Assembly: GCA_030267565.1 (NCBI GenBank)
Contig: BRXU01000002.1
Coordinates: 1,240,001-1,304,000 of the forward strand
DNA from: Pleodorina starrii
Lineage: Eukaryota > Chlorophyta > Chlorophyceae > Chlamydomonadales > Volvocaceae
Length of the DNA stretch: 64,000 nucleotides
Direction: 5' to 3'
In this document: positions 57,739-64,000 of the stretch, piece after piece
Layout: every line of letters begins with the position of its first letter
Numbering within the stretch: position 1 is the first letter of the stretch
Program-made: the position numbers and the translations under genes
The notes under the pieces: model-generated
What the model was told of the DNA's origin: nothing
The model's database searches: none
What the model saw: only the letters and a program-made list of their open reading frames with translations

Positions 57739-60700
57739 GTCGCCGCCCGGGTGGGGCGGCAGCGGCGCTGCCGCTGCCACCGGCTTGGTTGGGTGGAAGC
57801 CAGGCGCCGCGGCAGCGGTGGCGGCAGCGCCGCTGCCGCCGCCGCTCGTTAGCGACGTTTGCTCCTGCGGCAGTGCCCCCGAGATCATGGCGATGAGCTC
57901 AGGAGGGAGCTCAAGAGGCCCGGCCGCCGCGGCCGCCTGCCCCTGCTGCCCCGGCGCAGGGCCCTGCAGGCCGCCCTGCGCCGCCGCCGCCGCCGCCCCC
58001 GCCGCAAAGGTGGCGGCGGTGTGGTACGGCGACGACGCGCCGCCGGCGCCGCCGCCGCTGGACTGCAGCAGCGCCTCCTTCGCCGCGGCGGACAGGGCCG
58101 CCATGACGGGCGATGGCCACACGAAGGCGTGGCGGTGCTCCCCGGGGCGGCTCTGGGTGGTCTGCAGGGTCTGGACCGCCAGGCCGCGGTTGGAGATGAG
58201 CGTCATGGATACCTGGCAGCAGGAGGAGGAGGACAACGGGGAGGGCAAGAAAGAAGAATAAAAGATACCGCAGCGAAGGGATGGAGACAGCGTTAGCAAA
58301 GGCACAGGGGGAGCGGGGGCAATGAGGAAAGGAAGGGGAAAGGGGAAACGGACGGAGAGGCCTCTGCCCAGCACACGCGCTCAGGCGCAGGCTGTCGCTC
58401 CTGGGCCCCTCCTCGGGTGGGGTGGTGCAGACTTGGGTAGTTTAGTCTCCCTCAGCTCCCCCATCGCAAACACACATACACATACACACCCACCCACCCA
58501 CCCACCAGCGCCATGGCGGTGAACGGTGTCACCAAATTGAATGTCTGGGCCTTATGGGTGGCCTTGCGGCGGGCCGCCTGCTGCTGGGGGGTCATGCGCA
58601 GCACCGCCGCCGCCGCCGCGGCGGCGGCTGCAGCGGCGGCGGCGGCCGCCGCCGCCGCGGCGGCGCCGCCTCCGTGCGCGATGGAGACGCTGCGCGTGCC
58701 GCCGCCGGGGCCGCCCGCGGCGCCGCTGCCGGTGCCCCCGGGGCCCCCGGCTGCGATGCCGCCCCCCAGCGAGATGCGCGGCAGTGCTTCCTTGAGCGGG
58801 AACTCTTTGAGTAGGGCGGTCACCTCGCTGCACCGGGGGAGGGAGGGGGCGAGGCCGAGAGAGGGGGAGGGAGGGAGGGAGTTGGGAAGGACAATGATCC
58901 AGATACCGGGCAAGCAGCAAGCAGTATGTAGTATGCAGCAAGTAGCAAGCAGGCAAGCAGACAGTGATGGATCCCCCCGATGAAATGAAACGAAATGAAA
59001 TGAAACAGAGCGTCCTCCGGAAACGCCCACCAGTCCCAACCCAACCCAACCCGCCACATGCTACCAGCCACTGACCTTTCCCTCGACTTCCGCCCCGCCC
59101 GACCCCCAACCACCCCGCCCAACCCCTCCAGGCCTCTCCCACTCAAGCCCCCCTCCCTCCTCCTGCCCCTCCCTCCTCCTGCCCCTCCCTCCTCCTGCCC
59201 CTTCCTCCTCCTGCCCCCACCTGAGCGCACACAGCACCGGCAGCAGCCGGCCCGTGGTTCTCAGCCTGGGGTCCACCGACACCTCCATGTGCGCGGGCCG
59301 GCCATTGGGCCACACGCCCTGCAGCTCCAGCGCCGCCCCCGGCTGCATGCGGTTGAGGCGCACCAGCAGTGACAGCGGCTCGCTCAGCGGCAGCGCGGGC
59401 GGCAGGCGGGCGGGGTACAGCTCCCGGACGACCGACCCACGGGCCACCACGCGCAGCTGGCGCAGGTAGCGGCCGTTGACGGCGCAGGAGGCGGCCAGCA
59501 CCAGCGCCGAGCTGAGCTCCAGGGGGGAGGACACGACCTGGGGGGTTTCGGAGCGTGGGCGGCCCAGGTGGCGGGGGGCCGGGGGCCGACACGGCGGATG
59601 GGCGGATGGGCTTCGGGCGGTCACGATGCGACGAGCTGCCACCATTCCGACCTCCTCCCTCGCGGATACCAGTACACCACCACCACCACCACCACCACCA
59701 TGGTCCCCGCCACCAACCTCCGAGCATCCCAGGCAGCCCAGGGAGGCCAACACGCCCCAACCCCACCGCGTCCCGCACTGCCCCCGCCGCATCCCGCCAC
59801 CCGCACCTGTAAGAAACCGCCGTGCAGGTCCGCCAGCCTCTCAAAGTACGACAGCGGCAGCTGCTCCACCTCGTCCCTCGCCTGGCGGTACAACAGCGCC
59901 TCAATGTGCTTCTGGTACAGCTGGTAGGCCAGTAGGTAGCTGGGGCCGGCGGCACCGAACGCAGCGGCGGCGCCGAGGCCCGCCGACAGCAGCGCGCCGC
60001 CGGGCGGCGGCGGCAGCTCCTGTACGACAACAAAGACGGGGAAGCCGACGTCGGGCGGCTCCACCGCCGGCGGGCCCGTCGAGAGCTCCTCGTCCTCCTC
60101 GCAGCTGGTGCCGGTGCCGTCGGCGGCGGCGGCGGCGCCGCCGCCGCCGCCGCGTAGCGGCGACGGCCCCGTGGCTCGGGACCGGCCCAGGCCCTCTGGG
60201 TCGCTGTCGCTATAGTCCGTATCGCCGCCGCTGCCGGCGGCGCCGCGGCGGCGGGAGTGGTTGACAACGCCGTTGGACCAGCGGACGCCGTCGGCGGCGG
60301 CGGCGGCGCCGCCGCCGCCGCTGCGTCCCTGCCCGCCGCCTCGCGCCATTGAGGATCGAGGACGGTGCGGCTCCGGGGAAGTGCCCGCGGAGCGACCCGC
60401 CCTGGGCTGACCAGGGCTGGCGTGTACGACACTGATGGTTTCGAAGCCGTCGCCGTTCTCAGTGTTCACGCGGCGCGCTCGCACTGCGCCGCCGCCGGCC
60501 GCGTGATGCTCTCCGTCGGGCCCCATAGCCGCGGCCGCCGCCTTGGCGTATCCGTGCGCCGGAAACTCACCGAAGCTCAGGCCGCGCCGAATGGCTGGAG
60601 AGCCGGGGCGCTTGGGGCTGGCCGGTCTGCTGGCGGGGTTAGCGCTGGCGGCGATGGGGCCGGGGCTGCCTGTGCGGTTGGGGCTGCCAGGCCGGCTGGC

Positions 60701-63612
60701 ACTCCGGCTGGCGCAGCGGCTGACGGTCCGGCTGTTGGACCGGCTTGCTGGCCTACTGCCGGAGCGGCTGCCAGAGTCCGAGTCGCCCGGCGTGCTCAGG
60801 AGCCTCAGCCGCAGGCGCGCGCTGGCGGCGCGGCCGCCGCCGCCGCCGCCGGTGGCGGTGGCCCGCTGTCCTCCCGCCGCCGCTGCCGCAGCCTGGTTAA
60901 CGGCGCTCAGATGCCGGCTAGTGAGCCGGCTGCCGCCGGCGGCGCCGCCAGCGCCGTGCCGTCGCGACGGCGCCGCCGCCAACGTCGACTGTCTGGCGGC
61001 GGCGGAGGGCCGGCCCTGACGGCCCTCCGTCCCGTGCCCTCCGCCGCCGCCGCTGCTGTCGCCGCCGCCAGCCGCCGCCGGCTCGCTGCCGGACAGCGAC
61101 GGAACTTGTTGACACAGTACGACGGCGGCGCGGCGGCAGCCGGCGGGCCGCGGCGACCAGGCGACGTCCGCCAGGAGATCATGCAGCGCCGAGACGGGCT
61201 GCGCCCACGCCGCCAGCATGGGCGTATCGCACAGCAGCGCCTCCACCCAGGCCAGCGCCGCGCCCACGCTCTCCGCGCTCACCGGCCTGCTACCGGCGGG
61301 GAACAGCCACAGCGGCGGCAGCGCCATCACATCCTCCTGCTGCGGCGGCGGCGCCGCCGCCGCCGCCGTCGGCTCCGTCGGCGGCGGCGGCTCCGCCGCC
61401 GCCGCCGCGGCGGCGGCGATTTCGTCGCCGCCGGCCTGCTGTTGGTGTTGCTGCAGCAGGCGCTGCCGCGCCAGCAGCTGCTGCTGCTGCTGCTGCCGGG
61501 CGACGAGGTGGAGGTTCGCCAGCTCCGGCGGCCTCAGCGCCGCCGCCGCCGCCGCCGCTTCCTCATCCTCCGGCTCCAGCACCAGCGGCGCCGCCGGGCA
61601 AATGACGACGTTGAACAGCGTCGCCGCCGCGACGGCGCCGGCGGCGCCGCCTGACGGCACGGCGCTCCCGGCCACCGAGCTGCCGCCGCCGCCGCCGCCT
61701 AGCACGCTCCCCGTCGTGAGCCCGCCGCCGCCGCCGCCGGTCCCAGAGCCGCCGCTGCAGCCGGACACCGACCCAGCGGCGGCGGCGGCGGCTCCGCCGC
61801 CGCCGCCCTCCGCCACCGGCAGGCTGCGCAGCAGCACCTGCAACGTCTGCAGCATCTGCATCAAGTGCGCCGCGATGCCGGCGGGGCCGCAGCAGTCCAC
61901 CACCACCCAAAGCTCAACGGGCAGCGGCCCGGGGCCGGCCGGCAGGCCGGCGCGGATGGCCGCCGCCTGCGCGCGCGGCCCCGGCGCGACGTCGGGCCCC
62001 AGCACATCCTCTAGCTCCGCGGGGCTGAAGTGGCTGTTGGGCACAAAGGTGACCGCCGCGCAGTGCCGAGTGGACAGCGGCCGGGGCTCCAGGTTCAGGC
62101 CCCCCGCCGGCGGCGCGGAGCGCAGAGTGATGGTCCCCTTGCCGGCGTCACCGCCGGGGTTGAGGCCGGGGATGCCCGTGGGCACGATGAGGCGGAGGCT
62201 GCTGGGGGCGGTGGGCAAGGGTGATGCGGCGGCGGCGGAGCCGCCGCCGCCGCCGCCGCCGGAGGCGGCGGCGGCGGCGCCGGCTCCGCCGGCGTCGCCG
62301 TCGTTGGTGGGGTTGGCGGCGCGGCGGAGGCCGGGGGCGGGGTCGACGTCCAGGTCGGCGCGGCGGGCGTCGTGGAGGATGGCGAAGGAGCGCAGGGGCA
62401 CCGCAAGCGCCAGCTCAAAGGTGACTGTGGTCACGTGACGCGGCCGCCAGACCTAGGGTAGACGCACACACAGCGGGCGCCAGGCGCCGGGCGGGTGAGG
62501 GGTGGCCGTGGGTGACGGAGTCGTCGGCGCACTTTCGACAAAGGTGCTCCTAGAGGCGCTGGGAACTGCTGCTTCGGGCAGGATGTGCGGGGCATGGTGA
62601 TGCGGAGGAAGATGTAAATGACCGATATGAAATGACCCCGAAATGACCGGCAGGCAAGCGAGACCTGAACCGGGTTTCTCTCCTCTCGGTCGCCCAGCCA
62701 CACCCACACTCACACCCACACCCCAAACACACACCCCATACAGCGTCACATACTTTCAGCCCAGTCACCGATACGCGGTGCGGCAGCATTCCCGTGTAGG
62801 TACGTATTGCGGTTTCGCGCTTCACGGGGGCGCTTCACGGCCTGACTACCTGCGTGTATCCCTGGATCAGCAGCGCGTCGTAGTTGGGTTTGATGGCCAT
62901 GTGGCGGGGCCCCGAAACCAGGTTCAGGCCGCGGTGGCTCAGGATCTGCGGTCGCACAGCCAGTCAGCCAGACACGGCGGGAGGGATAAGGGGCCGGAGG
63001 AGGGACGGGGCATCCAAGCAGGCAAGGGCATCCAAAAGCAGGCAAGACAGGGACAGGGAAGCAAGGGGGGTGGCAACCCACCGAAGGCAACCCCACACGC
63101 ACGGTGAGCCACCAACGCGCAATCGCGAGGGGGCGGCGGCAGGGGGGTCCGGTGGCGGCGGCAGGGGGGTGCGGTAGCGGCGGTGGATCTGGATCTGGAT
63201 CTGATCTGCGCTGACCACCTGCCTCGCTTTCCGCTTATATACCACCACCCTCCCCCTCGCCGCCCGTGTCGCCGTGTGTCGTATACCTCAAGCTCGAAGC
63301 TGAGGTCGTACAGGTCCGTCGGCTTGTGCTTGGTTCGCCGGCCCTGCGGCGCGCTGTTGAGCCAGCTGCTGCCGTCCGTGCTCATCAGCTGATCTCGGCT
63401 CATGGCCAGGTGCCAGCCGGTGCGGGCGGGCGTCCAGTTGCACACGTGCGTAAGCGACAGCGTGTTGCCCGACGCCTCCAGCTGCACCACGTAGGAGATG
63501 GTGATGAAGATGTCGCCGCGGACCTTGCCCAGAGGCACACGCAGCATGGGCGCACGGCCGCCGGCGCCCGGCGGGTGGTTGCGGCGGCCGAAGCCCTTGG
63601 TGAAGACCTTGC
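55996..63612 (-). CDS. VIT/VWA-domain protein (VWA5A-like), 5' end outside the window
   Basis: Exons (minus): 63287-63612, 62850-62945, 59807-62452, 59221-59537, 58506-58827, 57464-58212, 56733-57196, 55996-56291. All junction phases agree; about 1,738 residues visible. The first visible exon begins in phase 1 after a CCCGCAG acceptor, so earlier exons lie beyond 63612. The N-terminal exons look VIT-like. The VWA domain begins LPVELWVVVDCCGPAG and continues with LQVLLRSLP and FNVVICPAAP, but its metal site lacks the canonical D-x-S-x-S. The C-terminal half follows animal VWA5A: a beta region, the FNLVTPFTAM segment, then LGRLAAMQAADGSW, WSTVLALALL and a final FAWLDRKW. Long Ala/Gly/Gln insertions enlarge it. 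Probably a soluble protein-interaction factor; its substrate is unknown. Confidence 0.75.
56382..56441. repeat. 8-bp tandem repeat GCGCGAGG in a VWA gene intron
   Basis: About seven exact copies, close to the next repeat in the last intron. Confidence 0.93.
56453..56513. repeat. 6-bp tandem repeat GAGTGG in a VWA gene intron
   Basis: Ten consecutive units. Translates to (EW)n or (SG)n frames that mimic coding sequence. Confidence 0.95.
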
Positions 63613-63754
63613 CTGCGGGTTGGTGTGTATGGTGGGGGGTGAGGGGTGAGGGCCAGCGTGGACTGGGAGGCGGAGAGGCGGCGCCATTGCGGCACCATCG
63701 GAGGCGACCGAGTCACTCGCGGGCGGGGGGTTAGCTGGGTAGTGGTAACACCGT

Positions 63755-63802
63755 CTGGACTGGACTGGACTGGACTGGGCTGGACTGGACTGGGCTGGGC
63801 TG
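63755..63802. repeat. CTGGA tandem repeat with CTGGG variants
   Basis: Nine or ten 5-bp units. Confidence 0.93.
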
Positions 63803-63962
63803 CCAGCAGGGGCCTGGACAGACCGTATCGTGCGCCCTTGCCTGGAAGCACACGCCGGATGCCACCCGACCTGGAGCCATACGGCAGCGCTGGCCAGCAG
63901 CAGCAGACAAGGCACATGGGACCTTCTCGCGCAACCCCACCGCCACAGCCCTCCCTCCCTCC

Positions 63963-63987
63963 CTACTACTACTACTACTACTACTAC
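63963..63987. repeat. (CTA)n microsatellite, eight units
   Basis: Perfect trinucleotide run near the window end, preceded by (CCCT)n. Confidence 0.95.
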
Positions 63988-64000
63988 CCCACGCGCCCCG

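Larger units (their letters stand above)
63613..64000. other. Window end: upstream intron of the VWA gene, with simple repeats
   Basis: No exon was found here that ends in the phase required by the exon at 63612. Two arrays are present, CTGGA/TGGAC and (CTA)n. Confidence 0.5.

Overview
The window reads as nuclear DNA of a volvocine green alga, a relative of Chlamydomonas, Gonium and Volvox. Evidence: very high GC with long GCC/GGC (poly-Ala, poly-Gly, poly-Gln) tracts inside genes, many short exons with GTGAGT/GTGCGT donors and CTGCAG-type acceptors, TGTAA polyadenylation signals in several 3' ends, and a SAND/VARL-type regulator, a family best known from volvocine algae. All introns below were placed by eye from splice consensus plus reading-frame phase; no alignment or transcript was available.

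Layout. 1-2503: no convincing gene. 2504-9398 (minus): very large SAND/VARL-like protein, with possible extra 5' exons up to 9917. 12799-16551 (minus): augmin subunit 3-like (AUG3/HAUS3), five exons. 17598-19636 (plus): unrecognised 578-aa protein with one membrane segment. 22254-26724 (plus): secretory prolyl 4-hydroxylase with a C-terminal ShK domain, eleven exons. 27966-28226 (plus): 86-aa membrane protein. 28523-31755 (plus): TBC-domain Rab GAP, eight exons. 31973-32255 (minus): complex I MWFE/NDUFA1-like subunit. 32495-32769 (minus): coding exon of an unrecognised small protein. 33004-40561 (plus): 1,597-aa orphan, ten exons, with every splice phase closing. 42228-45665 (plus): FLU/FLP, the TPR regulator of chlorophyll synthesis. 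48051-53006 (plus): TPR + beta-helix + DUF4470 protein. 55996 to beyond 63612 (minus): VIT/VWA (VWA5A-like) protein, cut by the window end.

The genes are unrelated housekeeping and regulatory functions typical of a eukaryotic chromosome arm: transcription control, spindle microtubule branching, cell-wall or extracellular-matrix hydroxylation, vesicle traffic, respiration and tetrapyrrole control. No operon, CRISPR array, rRNA, tRNA or intact transposon was seen. Long gene-free stretches hold simple repeats and occasional dispersed repeats.

Most worth following up: the SAND/VARL gene (RegA-type regulators control germ-soma differentiation in Volvox), the TPR/beta-helix/DUF4470 architecture, the VWA protein with a degenerate metal site, and the 1,597-aa orphan.
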